Positions 24,301 through 34,308 of a stretch of 64,000 nucleotides of DNA are shown piece after piece. Location of the stretch: NCBI GenBank assembly GCA_963402885.1, contig OY727094.1, positions 2,606,501 to 2,670,500 on the forward strand. The letters run 5' to 3'. The notes beneath the pieces were generated by a model that ran no database searches, had not been told where the DNA came from, and worked only from the letters and a program-made list of their open reading frames with translations. How positions within the stretch are numbered: position 1 is the stretch's first letter; every line of letters begins with the position of its first letter. The stretch comes from Antedon bifida. Lineage: Eukaryota > Echinodermata > Crinoidea > Comatulida > Antedonidae. Made by a program: the position numbers and the translations under genes.

Positions 24301-25714
24301 CTTATACAAAGAATCTATTGCATTTTTAATACAGAATTGTTTAAATATAAAAATTAAATTTGTGATATTATTTAAACAATTACAATTTTAACACCATGTT
24401 TTCTTTCAAACCTTCTGCTTTCTTCCATGATGTTTTCAACAATGCAGAAGGTGGGCATTTATCAATGCTAGTTTTGAGTGTTTATTTTCATATCTTTGTA
24501 CCATGTCCCTTTAATACTCCTTGTTGATTGTTGATATTCTAAACTGTTTTGTGGTGTTAATTGTAAAACATTTTATTGGCAAAGAACCAAATTGAAGTCA
24601 ATCAATACAATTTGTACTGATTTCTTTAAAAATATTTAAACTTAACTGTAGTAATAGCATGACCTTTAGTTAAAGTGTGGTTATCACTAGGACACAGTGC
24701 AATGATGTAAAGTACACTGCATGTAATTTGATCAATCACAAGCGATGGGTCACCCAAACTGTCTCTTGTCATTGGTCAACCCCCTTGTGTTGCGTCTTAG
24801 TGGGAACCAAGCTTTACGTCTTTACTTTCATTTCTATCTTTCTTAAATATTGTGTGTAAGGCGTCCACATTTAGTATACCAGCTATTAATTAATATTGCA
24901 CCAATGTAATACAAAATACAATTCCTTATTTTATTTTGTTTACTCTGGTTTACTGTAATAATTTGAGACAATCTGTATTTCCTTAGTTGCTTTATGGTGG
25001 GCGGTATCTCTATATTGAAATAGTGACCTTGTAAAAGGAATTTAACTAACTTCCTATTAAAGCAAAACAAAGGGATTGTGTTTGAATATGATGCAAATTA
25101 AAAAGTTTGTTCAAGTGTCAAAAAAGGAAAGAGGTCAGACTTCAAAAGGTCAATTGACTGAGAAAAATTGGAATCGTGATAGAAATAATGTAGAGATATT
25201 TGTGTGTGTACTGTTATTCTGTAGTCCTTATAAGGATATTATTTTTTTAAATTATTTCATTAAAATTTTAAATAATTGATTGTGTCTCTTAAGCTCTGTC
25301 TACACTATCAAACTTTATGTGACAAAAAAATATGGACATAATGATGTCATATCACTACCATATTTAAGCATATCACTACAATATTTGGATACATCACACT
25401 TTTTTTTTCAAACTAGTTTGATAGTGTAGACAGAGCTTTATATTTGTTGTACATTCCTTTGAAAATGTGATACATAATCATAACAATACAATTAATAAAT
25501 AATAATAAATTTATATAATAAAAACTTTTGTTTGTTTTCATAGGTGAATGTTGGCCTGTTTGTAATCACTGTACTGTGTTATGGGCTTCCAATTTACATG
25601 TGGTGGTTAGCAAGAAAGTTGCGCTCTGAACAACTCGACGCTGAGCTTGAATTGGGCGAACCACTGATGCATCAACCTACCCAATCACTGAGCACCGTCC
25701 CTGAAGACGTATGA
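12304..25714 (+). CDS. SLC43A: SLC43-family neutral amino-acid transporter (LAT3/LAT4-like), 11 exons
   Basis: Predicted 671-aa multi-pass plasma-membrane transporter; SLC43A1/A2 facilitate sodium-independent uptake of large neutral amino acids. Exons: 12304-12460, 17410-17686, 18885-19011, 20338-20430, 21204-21334, 21594-21836, 22223-22410, 22750-23180, 23390-23463, 23679-23802, 25544-25714. All junctions are GT-AG and frame-continuous (2,016 nt). Diagnostic matches to vertebrate LAT3/LAT4: N-terminal [21 protein letters not shown] (TM1), [60 protein letters not shown] and GLQSLVSA. An Asn-rich extracellular loop with N-glycosylation sequons follows TM1 (residues about 55-100). The protein is about 100 aa longer than human LAT3, mainly from that loop and a Ser/Arg repeat loop in exon 8. 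The ATG follows acceptor TTTTGTAG at 12,264. Assignment between A1 and A2 is not possible by eye; the family call is firm. Confidence 0.95.
12713..12906. repeat. 17-bp minisatellite in SLC43 intron 1
   Basis: About eleven imperfect 17-bp units of the form GTGTCCCCTGAATAGGA or -GGG, starting 252 bp after exon 1. Bounded by ACAAAGGAGGGGTTCTAC, a word also found beside the 33-bp array at 33.8-34.4 kb, suggesting both arrays grew from related elements. Confidence 0.92.
13434..13560. repeat. Possible hAT-like MITE fragment
   Basis: CAGGGGCGGATCCAGGATT at 13,435-13,453 resembles the terminus of hAT-type non-autonomous elements. No matching right terminus was found nearby, so this is at most a truncated copy. 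Related words occur at 41,484 and about 59,170. Confidence 0.35.
14042..14207. mobile_element. hAT-type MITE with perfect 8-bp target duplication
   Basis: A 166-bp element in SLC43 intron 1. It begins CAGTGGTGTAAC and ends GCTATACCACTA. It is flanked on both sides by the identical octamer GCCTGTTA (14034-14041 and 14208-14215). Eight-bp duplications and CAGTGGYGTA termini are characteristic of hAT transposons. It has no coding capacity, is GC-rich inside (AGGGGGGCC), and depends on a transposase elsewhere. Confidence 0.88.
14216..17409. other. SLC43 intron 1, remainder
   Basis: About 3.2 kb of AT-rich intron. Several minus- and plus-strand frames of 60-100 codons (for example 16,968-17,276) have no recognisable domains and are not called. 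No MITE family 1 copy was seen here, in contrast to the next introns. Confidence 0.5.
17925..18045 (+). repeat. CR1/L2-like retroposon 3' tail
   Basis: GTAAGGGGTCTCGGCTTAAA, then GGAATAAATTTATTTTGATT followed by GATTGA repeats, looks like the 3' end of a non-LTR element (AATAAA plus short tandem tail). It lies in SLC43 intron 2. No reverse-transcriptase frame is present upstream, so it is 5'-truncated. Confidence 0.45.
19178..19343. repeat. MITE family 1, complete copy in SLC43 intron 3
   Basis: Both termini are present (AAGCTCTGTCTACACTATCA; GTGTGGACAGAGCTT). The flanks share TTAGAATT, overlapping the ends, and TA sits immediately at both edges. This is the best copy for judging the target duplication: a TA duplication, or a longer 7-8-bp one. 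Confidence 0.9.
19811..19955. repeat. MITE family 1, left-truncated copy
   Basis: The left terminus is lost (starts near CTAGTACTTGTGACAAAAAA). The core TGGTAGTGATATGACATCAT and an altered right end GTAGACAAGGCTT are present. In SLC43 intron 3. Confidence 0.82.
20138..20257. repeat. MITE family 1, right-truncated copy
   Basis: Starts AAGCTCTGTCTACACTATCA, runs through GATGTCATATCTC and CATATTTGGG, and breaks off near GAGCACATCTTTT without its right terminus. It lies 80 bp upstream of SLC43 exon 4. Confidence 0.82.
22037..22192. repeat. MITE family 1 copy, 30 bp upstream of SLC43 exon 7
   Basis: Left end altered to AACACTGTCTACACTATCA and right end GTAGACAAGGCTT. The internal CAAATATGGTGGTGATATG / CAAATATGGTAGTGATATA doublet is intact. 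It ends just before the branchpoint/acceptor region of exon 7. Confidence 0.88.
22600..22723. repeat. MITE family 1 copy with left-end deletion
   Basis: AAGCTCACAC replaces the full left terminus (about 20 bp deleted). The doublet TGGTAGTGATATG is present and the right terminus GATAGTGTAGACAGAGCTT is intact. It lies 26 bp upstream of SLC43 exon 8. Confidence 0.86.
22890..23009 (+). repeat. Coding 24-bp minisatellite: five octapeptide repeats in SLC43
   Basis: Inside exon 8, residues 453-492 form five 8-residue units: [40 protein letters not shown]. Serines at 458, 466, 474, 482 and 490 sit at +2 to an R/K-R pair, the PKA/PKC-type R-R/K-x-S consensus. The segment follows MDWKIKA, so it is the cytoplasmic loop after that helix. 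Nucleotide units match less well than protein units, suggesting selection on the motif. Confidence 0.9.
23511..23625. repeat. MITE family 1 copy, SLC43 intron 9
   Basis: The left end is reduced to TTACAAAAAAAGTGTGATGTG. Right terminus GATAGTGTGGACAGAGCTT. It makes up most of the 215-bp intron between exons 9 and 10. Confidence 0.85.
23828..24138. repeat. MITE family 2 copy (TGTCCCC ends), SLC43 intron 10
   Basis: A 311-bp element with termini AAAGATGTATTGTCTCCCC and GGGGGACAATATACCTTT. Internal words TAGGCCATTTCGCAGTTTTA, GTTAATCACTTCTG and CAATTTTTGGTCAAAGTGAA are shared with the copies at 43,242, 60,714 and 61,372. No coding capacity. Confidence 0.9.
24680..24808. repeat. MITE family 3 copy (CACTAGGACRCA ends)
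   Basis: About 129 bp with left end CACTAGGACACAGTGC and right end TTGCGTCTTAGTGGGAACC. It contains the inner words CAATCACAAGCGATG and TCATTGGTCAACCCC. The same unit, inverted in its inner part, occurs at 30,374-30,510. Confidence 0.75.
25291..25438. repeat. MITE family 1, near-complete copy, SLC43 intron 10
   Basis: Starts AAGCTCTGTCTACACTATCA and ends GATAGTGTAGACAGAGCTT. Internally a short deletion joins the A-run to TATGGACATAATGATGTCAT, losing TGTGATGTGCCC. Confidence 0.9.
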
Positions 25715-27385
25715 TGAGAGACCAATCGAAAGGCTTCTAGTTTTATGGAGACGAATGACTTGATGACATTGTCTTTGAACTTGCTAAACGTTGCTTAAAT
25801 GTGAGAGCGCTTCGAGCCTTATGTTCTTGCTTGTGGTTATTGTTTTACACATTTAGAATAAATGGCTGCATCATCACTATCTGAAATGGACAACAATAAT
25901 ATCTTAGTTGCAGAACGTTGTAACTAAATTATTGATATTGCCAGTGTGGTTACAGTTTAGTGAGAAGTTAACTCACTAAGAAAAACCAAAAAAAAATAAT
26001 TGAGTATATTGGTACTTTGATATTATTTTTTATTTCATTTCAAAGATTGTTTCTTTGTATGGTCCATTTGGACGTTTATAATGTACATATTAATTACCAA
26101 AAACATGATGATAATATAAATACATATTTATGTGCAAGAGAACACAACATGTTAATGATAAACATCACAACATAAAAAATACTGGAGAAATAAGACAGCA
26201 TAGGGTATATGTGTACAATTCTTAAGGAGGATATAAACAGAGGATCTTCAAAAGAAAAAAAAATGGTGCAATTGTATTTTCCTCCCAATAAAGAGGATTT
26301 TTAACTTTGTTTCGTTGCCATGGTTATGATTTAAAAGTACTGTGTATTACTACGAACGTCGTTGGGGCACAAACCGGCCCAGGTATTTTTTCTTTTCATA
26401 TTTTCTACCATAAATGGTAGTTCACATTACCTTAAGGAGTGAAAAAAAATAGTATAGAAATTATGAGTACAAAATATTTTTCTGCACTTTTAAGGGAGTA
26501 AAGTATGGGACCCAAGATAGAAATTAATGAGGGTAACTTAACTGTTAAATCATAATAGTGCTTGAAAGTAAGTGTTGCACTGACTATCATTATGTCAAGA
26601 ATCACGATTCTTTTTTGGTCCAGTATCAGAAAATTTGATTTTCTTTTGGCAATACATAATTACATATTTTAAAATATATAAACAAAAAAAACAGTTCTGG
26701 AGGTCAGTATGTTTGTGTGTAGTAAGAATGAAATATTACTAATTTTAAATATTTTTACTTTTTATGTTCATTTTTATCCATGAGGAAAACATTTTGTTAA
26801 TTGTTGAAAAGTTTTACTTGAGATAGGTAATAGACTTATTAAAAAAGGATTCTGTTTATCCATTATATTTGTAATGTTTACAAATTATATTTGTGTTTGA
26901 GAAATAATAGATGTAAAGAAGGGTAGTGTTGGCCAGGGAGGGAGTTTTTTAAACTTAAAAACAACTCCCTGGTTCTGGGTCAATTGACAATTTGATGATG
27001 TTGTTATGTCAGTTATATGCTTTGAAATAAAAAATGACACAAAATATTGTTGTTCAAATATGTTGCTATTAATAGTTTAATTAAAAAAATAATAATGATA
27101 ATGCATAAATTACAATAAATAAAATAGAAATTTGGATACAAACCTGCGCTTATTATAGACTAAATAATAAGTTGGATATAAAGGTTCTTCGTATATTTTG
27201 AATAGCGCCACCATTCGCCCAAATTTAGATTGCAGCAGCAGAATCAGAGCCGAACGAGAGAGGGAGTATACTGCTCAACCAATTGAAAAATGGAGAGTAG
27301 AGAAGAAAATTAGCGGTAAAAACAAATTTAAGACTACAAAATATAGGCCTAGCTAGCGAAATAATCTATAATCGACAGCATCAAA
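25715..27385. other. SLC43 3' UTR and intergenic to CENP-Q
   Basis: The first polyadenylation signal AATAAA is at 25,857-25,862, 143 bp after the stop; others lie at about 26,286 and 27,026. From about 27,200 a GC-richer patch (TAGCGCCACCATTCGCCC) precedes the CENP-Q ATG and is the likely promoter and 5' UTR. No other gene was seen. Confidence 0.5.
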
Positions 27386-27780
27386 ATGAAACCAACTGCA
27401 CGTAGTAACATTACAGATGTCAGTAAAGGTAGCTTGAATATTATCTTACATTAGCAAACAAGTTAAGTAAAAGTAGGGCCTAGCCTGGAGAGAGGCTAGG
27501 CCTAGTTTCAGGTTTGTTAGACCGTTTCAGTCGCCGTCGGTGGCCATTTCGGTCACACACCGACTATAGGCCTAGGTAGATAGGCCTAGATGGATAGGCC
27601 TAACTAACTTTTATTTTGCTAGCTAGGCCTACTCTGCGTCGCCTACTCCATAACGGCCTAGAGTAGACCAGTTTAGACTAGGTAGGCTAGCTAGATTAGA
27701 CAGGTGTTATTATAACATTAAAAATGTTTGTTTCAAATTTAATTATTATAATTATTAGGCCTAGGCCTAGCTAGGCCTAT
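27340..27780. repeat. TAGGCCTAG-rich island over CENP-Q exon 1 / intron 1
   Basis: Dense overlapping words TAGGCCTAG, GCTAGCTAGG and TAGGCCTA at 27,345-27,350 and especially 27,470-27,780. Similar islands occur at 32,115-32,450, 39,560-39,700 and 55,410-55,440. This is low-complexity sequence; function unknown. Confidence 0.7.
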
Positions 27781-30700
27781 GTAAAAATTATTTAATTAAT
27801 ATTTTTTAGACAATTTGGTGGCGTACATGTTATTAATATTATTAGTTTAACTTCTCAAAAAAGGTCTCATCACTCAGTTGATAATGCATTGAGTAATCAA
27901 TCAATTACTGTATTTACAAAGGTACAGAAAGAAAAAAGAAAACTAAAGATGGAAATGCGTCACGAAAAAAACAAAAAAGGGTTAGTGCTGCTGCTGTTAA
28001 AAACCACCCAGCAACAAAGGTTTGTGTTAATCTACCTGTGGGACTAAAAAAGTAATGAAATTCACAATGCAAAATAAGATATACGGTATTAATAAGGCTT
28101 AGGTTCAGATCAGCACTTCATTCAATATATACATCCATCACTTATCACAAAAATGTCACATGTTTTAGAGAATGAAAATCACATATTTAGACAATGAAAA
28201 GGTCACATATTTTAGAGAAAGAAAATCAATTATTTAGACAATGAAAAATCACAGGCATTGAAAATCTCTCAGCTGAGTATTTAGTCATTGAAAATCTCAC
28301 ATATTTAGGCATTGAAAATCTCACATATTTAGGCATTGAAAATCTCACATATTTAGGCATTGAAAATCTCACATATTTAGGCATTGAAAATCTCACATAC
28401 TGTATTTAGACATTGAAAATCTCAAATATTTAGACATTGAAAATCACACATATTTAGTCACTGAAAATCTCACATATTTAGTAGGTTTGATTTCTAAATT
28501 TACAGATATTAAGTACTGAAAATAGCCAACCAAATAGCAGGGCCAACACAACTATAGAACCGTACAAGGAAAAGATGGTATCAGGGAAGGTGCTGTCCCG
28601 ATGGAAAGTGATGACAAAGGCCAGTCAAGAACAGATCATCACAATATTGGACAGTGTAATCAGGTAGGACTATGGAGAAAAGGAACCTTTTTTAGGTGTG
28701 TATGTTTGTCATACCTTATGAATACCATGACGCACCCCTGCATAAAAAACGCACCCATTTTGAAGAATAATGACACATTGTGACCATGTTGTTCATGATA
28801 TGATGGGGTGGTAAAGTGACGGATATCGACACACCATTGTTTTGATGTGACGTACCATTTAGGTTTTTTTACACACCCCTGCGTCAATAATAAGTGAATT
28901 ATCGTCTTGTACAATGTTGTCAGATCTGCTGTACCCAAATAAACCCACTGGTTTTTAATTTTAGTTTTAAATCTTCCTAGTACTTTGGTCATTTGGTAAC
29001 CCATGTGTATGGATACATGAAAAATAGCAAAACATTGTATAATAACAAAAATACAATCTCTTATAGTGAAGATTACATATTTGTAGAAATAGAATAATAT
29101 TTACAAAATTCTATCTTTTGTCTGTCATGGTACTGTAGCTGTGTCCTTGTAAAAGTCAAAGACTCTTCATACCAGGAGATACAAGCTCAACTGGGCCAAC
29201 TGAAACAGAGGTAGGCCAATGATTTGATCGACATAACCCAACCAAGGCAATCTAACAACAGAATGCTGAGCTCCGGAAATCAAAGGGTTTATCTGTGGCT
29301 GTGACATGATCAGTTCCACATCCCTTTAACAGACACTGTGCCGCAGAGAATATGTACATAGTACAGTACTTTCAGTATTTGTTGCAGCCTTACATAAGAT
29401 CAAAGGACTGTTACGAGTTCCTATCTTACCAGGGCAAGCTCAGTGTCCTGTTGTTAGATTGCCTTGACCCAACCAACCAAGTTTTTATAGTGATGTGGCA
29501 TAATAGTAATGTATATCGTGAGAGGCATGGGTTCGAAAACTATTTATACCATATTACTTGTATTCTTAGGCAAGATACTTTAAACTCATTGCCTCGTCCT
29601 TCTGATGAGTCGTAAAGCAGTTGATCAGTGTACACATGCATTATAAAACCCTTGGTAAGGAATGTTTATAATCTATGATTTCTATTTTCTTTTCTTTTAT
29701 CCATTAGGATAGTTAGAAACCTAACAAGTTTGAAAGTACCACCTATGAAAGATTACATGAAACTACAACAACAATGTGTAAGTATTTAATGGTCATTATA
29801 ATGGCTATTTTTTACTGACCCAGTCAATCAGGCCAATATTACTTTTTTCCATATACGGGCACATCACATTTTGTTGTCACATAAAGTTTGATAGTGTAGA
29901 CAGAGCTTGTAATGTAGATATAAAATTTCGTAAAACTGACCAGTTACCAGGAGGCTTTCTATTCTTGTCGTCATGGGTTTGTATTAGCCATTGGCCCATG
30001 GAGGTACAGTACTAATGAAGGAGAAAATTATACCAATAAATCTCATAAAACTACAACTGTGTTTTATCCTCTTTTCTCTGCAAGACTATTTTATCTTTTA
30101 CTTATTATTCTTGTCTATTGTTTCAGAATATTTTAGAAGAAACACTTGTAGAAACAAAAGAACAATCTGAAGCACTGGATGAAGAAATTGAACGAATGGA
30201 AAAGTAGGTCACATGCAGTATTATTATGAATGAGAAATCTATAAACAGAAACGATAAGTCCTTACTAAAAATGTTTTATCATTAAAGATGTATTGTCCCC
30301 AAAAACATGAAAAATGAAGATTATTTTCAAAAAGACTTTGAATAGGCCATTTCGCAGTTTTAATAACGTTAACCACTAGGACGCACCGCAAAGACAGAGA
30401 CGCAAGCAAGTTGACCAATGACAAGCGACAGTTTGAATAGTTCATCGCTTGTGATTGGTCGAATCCCTTATGTTGCATTACGTCATTGTGTTGCGTCTCT
30501 AGTGGGAACCATGAATTACTAATGTCCTAGTTTGACGATAGCGTAAAAGTTTGTCCTCAGAATTTTATTTGATCCTTAAAATTTGATTTAAGATTGATAG
30601 AAGCAAAAGAAGAAGAGTTAACAACTTTAGAAAATGACGTTGGGGATGCTGAAAATAATAATGATGGTATACGAGTAAGTTAACTTTCAAATATTTTATT

Positions 30701-31197
30701 TTATAAACTAGTTTTTATATTATTATATGTATTTTTAATATTGTATAAGTATTTGTATACTTAACAAACACATTTTTCTTGTTTCTTTTCTAAGATACAT
30801 CCAGTCTTAGAGGATCCTTACGTTGATCAGCTGGGCCTACCATCGCTGCCAAATCCCGTAGGTTATTTTGCTGTAAGTTACACAATTGTTTTTGCAGTCA
30901 ATAACGAAAAAAATTGCATTATATCATTTTTTTAAATTATTAAAAACTCTTTTAATTTGGACAATTTTTCAATATCTTTCAATAAACAGAACAAAGTATA
31001 CTAAATGTTATTTTTAATTTGTTTGTGGAAATTAATCAAGTGTGGAACTTCTTATGTTTAAATTTGCATCTTTTATTTTGTAGGGTAAAAAACAAGTTGA
31101 GAATGATTTAAACTTGCAAGTGAGCATGTTACAATCTTCAGATTGTCAAGAAATCTCACATTATATGAAATCACTATTACATCAGGAATACTCGTAA
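27386..31197 (+). CDS. CENPQ: Centromere protein Q (CENP-Q), 9 exons
   Basis: Predicted 263-aa CENP-Q, a CCAN inner-kinetochore subunit that pairs with CENP-U in the CENP-O/P/Q/R/U group. Exons: 27386-27428, 27922-28019, 28506-28663, 29139-29210, 29708-29777, 30127-30203, 30593-30674, 30795-30872, 31084-31197; GT-AG and frame-continuous (792 nt). Human CENP-Q is 268 aa. Matching features: a Lys/Arg-rich disordered N-terminus (residues 15-47), a helix around LSRWKVMTKASQEQI with DSVI, the signature SLKVPPMK (human has TLKVPPKK), a Glu-rich coiled coil (about 148-195), a GLPSLPNP turn, and a C-terminal helix SDCQEISHYMKSLL. Exon 2 has two in-frame acceptors 6 nt apart (27,922 or 27,928). The family is poorly conserved, so the call rests on collinear motifs plus length. 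AATAAA at 31,748-31,753 may be the poly(A) signal. Confidence 0.88.
28153..28482. repeat. 24-bp tandem repeat in CENP-Q intron 2
   Basis: About 13 units of consensus CACATATTTAGGCATTGAAA plus ATCT. The central five are nearly identical; outer units are degenerate (GTCACTGAAAATC, GACAATGAAAA). The array ends 23 bp before exon 3, so array length could affect the branchpoint region. Confidence 0.93.
29490..29640. repeat. tRNA-derived SINE-like fragment, CENP-Q intron 4
   Basis: A polymerase-III B-box-like GGTTCGAAAAC at 29,529-29,540 is followed by TTAGGCAAGATACTTTAAAC and CATTGCCTCGTCC, the arrangement seen in tRNA-SINE bodies of many animals. The A-box side is weak (GTGAGAGGCATG). A fragment of another SINE with GATTCGAACCC (minus strand) lies at about 60,978. 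Confidence 0.45.
29848..29908. repeat. MITE family 1 right-end fragment, CENP-Q intron 5
   Basis: Only the last 61 bp remain: CCATATACGGGCACATCACA through GATAGTGTAGACAGAGCTT. Confidence 0.85.
30284..30373. repeat. MITE family 2 left fragment, CENP-Q intron 6
   Basis: AAAGATGTATTGTCCCCAAA through TAGGCCATTTCGCAGTTTTA, then cut exactly where family 3 sequence begins (CCACTAGGACGCACC). The right part of the element is missing. Confidence 0.85.
30374..30510. repeat. MITE family 3 copy abutting a family 2 fragment
   Basis: Left CACTAGGACGCACCGC, right TTGCGTCTCTAGTGGGAACC. Inner words GACCAATGACAAGCGACAG and CATCGCTTGTGATTGGTCGA are complements of each other, so much of the element is palindromic. 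It replaces the right part of the family 2 element. Confidence 0.75.
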
Positions 31198-31497
31198 GGT
31201 TTGAAATACTTCCATACAAAAATGAATCACTTGTATAAATTTATTGGAGAGACCTCTGATCCAATAATTGATACCAAACTGGATTCATAATAACACTATT
31301 GTATTTCATGCCACCTGTAACAATATGCTAATTAACTTGTTTGTTTTTAGCAAGGCTAATCTCATTCACTCTGTAGCACTGCGAGAGTGACCTTTAGTAT
31401 TGTACTAGAAATGCAATATACTATTATTTAGTCATTTATTACTTTTAACCAAATACAGTAGGTATTTTGTTATTTGAATAGTTGACTGTTTAATATA

Positions 31498-33273
31498 TGT
31501 GACCTGCTCTGGCATAGTGAAACATAACTCGCTGATCTTTATTCAGTGTATTGACCTATAGAAGTACTATATACGTTAAAAATCACTATCTTGGTGAAAA
31601 TAGGGTTTTCCCCTTTTTGGAATCTACAACTATTTAAGAATCAAGATCAAGTTTCATTTTGTGTGAATTAAGTTTATAAAAGGGCTAAATAAGTGATTTT
31701 AATGAGTACCTTTTTTGTCTTGATTTCATTTTGTTGCAAAAAAATGAAATAAAGTGCATGAAACACTGTTAGAAAACTGTGCAGTTTATGAAAATATTTG
31801 TATAGCTACCTTTAGAAACATGGTAGAGTCTGAAAATTTAAATATTCATAAACCATATTCAGTGGGTATTTCAAGTGGTTTTCAATATTTTTGGCTTCTT
31901 CAGCGGGAATTAGAGGAGGTAAAAAGCTTCTCTGACGTGAATTATTATAAACAACAGAAATCCGTTGTCAAGGATACGCCACGTAATGGCTAGCGCGTAG
32001 TAGAAATACAGTACTGTAATTGGCTTATCCTTAAAATGACCTTTGACCTGTTTACTTTCTACGCGGAGAGGAGATTGTAAACAATTCAGATTAAGGATAA
32101 TCGATGGATTTAATCTAGGCCTAGGCCTAGTCCAAATACAATGACTAAAAAATACCAACATAATGAAAGTAGCAAAGGACCTATGATATTAAATTATTAC
32201 AGCCAGTGTAATGACTAGCCTAGCTAGGCCTACTAAGTAGCCTTTTGGACTCTAGTAGGCTGGGTCCTTCTAGGGCCAGGCCTACCTGTCCTAGCCTAGC
32301 CCTAGGGTAGGCCTAGCCTAGCTAGCAGGTCTAGACTAGACTAGCTAGGCGTAGGTAGGCTAGCTAGGTAGGTTAGTAGCAGGGCAAATAGGCCTAGCTA
32401 GGATAGGTAGGCTAGGCCTAGGTGGCACTGTTATTTGCCTACATACCACATAGGCCTACCATATTTATTGCTTTTACATAAGTATTGTATTAATTAATGT
32501 TATTGTAGGCGATTATTAAGCACTAATACACCAACATAATTTCATAAACATTACACAATTTTAAGTAAATGCTTAAAACAAACTTAATACATTAGTATGT
32601 GCTTAACATATCCATTATTTAATTGATTAAAGCAATCGCATATTGTTATTTAAGTTGTATTTGTTATCTAATCATCAGGCACTATACACAACTAAAATTT
32701 AAATTATTTAAGTACACTTTTAAGAACGTACTTAAATCCAGTAGTTCAAGAAATGGTATTTAATGTTATATAACTTAATTTATTGTATACATTTAATTAA
32801 TTTTTAAAGAATGATACAGTTTTTTTAGTGTAAAAACATTAATTTATCCCCTTTTTTACCATTTTAAGTAAGTGCTTAAAAGAAACACAAGTATGTACTT
32901 AACATAGAATGTGGAAATATTTTTTTGTATACATTGTCACTGTAATCAATATCCTATCAAAAAACATTTCATTGTATCATATTTTGTGAATGTGTGATAC
33001 TTAGAAAGTATACACTATTAGATTAACAAATATTAATTTGTTTTGTTGTTTTATAAAATAACATTGACATTCAATCATGATTTTCTCAAAACTGTTATTT
33101 GTATATTTCTTTATACATGCTTCGACTTAACGTACAATATCTCAGGATCCCCTTCATGTTAAATATTAAGTTTGGTATCATTGTAAAGGATATAACATTT
33201 CCTACCAGATAGAATACAGATCTGAAAAATTTAAATTTTCGACTTATGTTTCACTTTGCCAGAGCAGGTCACA
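31498..33273. mobile_element. 1.78-kb non-autonomous DNA transposon with 34-bp TIRs
   Basis: TGTGACCTGCTCTGGCATAG at 31,498 and its complement ending at 33,273 (CTTTGCCAGAGCAGGTCACA) form terminal inverted repeats of about 34 bp with two mismatches. TA flanks both ends, fitting a TA target duplication as in Tc1/mariner-type elements. No transposase frame is present; the largest open frame (79 codons, 31,754) has no domain. Inside are a TAGGCCTA island and two related blocks with AAGTAARTGCTTAAAA (about 32,561 and 32,862). The element starts 301 bp after the CENP-Q stop and contains the first AATAAA downstream of it. Confidence 0.8.
32115..32450. repeat. TAGGCCTAG-rich island inside the 1.78-kb element
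   Basis: A run of CTAGGCCTAG, GCTAGCTAGG, GTAGGCTAGG and CCTAGCCTAG words over about 330 bp, the densest such island in the window. No longer unit period is visible. Confidence 0.8.
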
Positions 33274-33406
33274 TATGATGACCAAATATAATCCCACATA
33301 ATTTAATTAAATTGTTCATCCAATTTGACTATAATCTCATACCCTATGACTGAGTATTTTGCCAAGTATAGTACTTGCTTTGTTTGTTTGTTATTAATGT
33401 TTCTTA

Positions 33407-33569
33407 AAGCTTTGTCTACACTATCAAACTTTATGTGACAACAAAATGTGATGTGCCCATATATGGACATGATGATGTCATATCACTACCATATTTGGGT
33501 ATATGACTACCATATATAGGCACATCACACTTTTGTTGTTAAACTAGTTTGATAGTGTAGACAGAGCTT
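33407..33569. repeat. MITE family 1, complete copy
   Basis: AAGCTTTGTCTACACTATCA at left and GATAGTGTAGACAGAGCTT at right, with intact core (GATGATGTCATATCAC, CCATATTTGGG). It lies 134 bp past the 1.78-kb element. Confidence 0.9.
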
Positions 33570-33782
33570 AAGACTAAACTCAATCACATATGGTAATTAT
33601 TTATAATTATGTTGTTCAATGTTTTATTAATACACACACTAAACAAATTATATAGCACAGGTTGATATTAAAAGATTATTTATTCAAGAAATAACATTTT
33701 ACATAGAAACTTTGTTGGATCATACAAAAGGAAGTGCCAATCACACACTATACATTGATTATCTTAATATCGTACAGTAGAA

Positions 33783-34268
33783 CCCCTCCTCTGGGACACT
33801 GGAACCCCTCCTCAGGGAACACCCCTAAGTAGATACCCCTATATTCAGGGACACAACCCTAGGTAAATAACCCCATATTCAGGGACACACCTCTTAGTAG
33901 ATACCCCCATATTCAGGGACACACCTCTAAGTAGATACCCCTATATTCAGGGACATACTCCTAAGTAGATACCCCTATATTCAGGGACACAACCCTAGGT
34001 AAATAACCCCATATTCAGGGACACACCTCTTAGTAGATACCCCCATATTCAGGGACACACCCCTAAGTAGATACCTCCATATTCAGGGACACACCCCTAA
34101 GTAGATACCCCCATATTCAGGGACACACCTCTTAGTAGATACCCCCATATTCAGGGACACACCTCTAAGTAGATACCCCTATATTCAAGGACACACCCCT
34201 AAGTAGATACCCCATATTCAGGGACACACCCCTAAGTAGATACCCCTATATTCAGGGACACCCCTATT
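33783..34268. repeat. 33-bp minisatellite, about 14 copies
   Basis: Units of about 33 bp, consensus CCTAAGTAGATACCCCCATA then TTCAGGGACACAC. A four-unit block (AACCCTAGGTAAATAACCCC to the next) appears twice, so part of the array grew as a higher-order repeat. Preceded by GTAGAACCCCTCCTCTGGGACA. Confidence 0.95.
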
Positions 34269-34308
34269 CGTGGAACACCTTCCTGTGTAATGAATGCTAT
34301 ATATGTTT

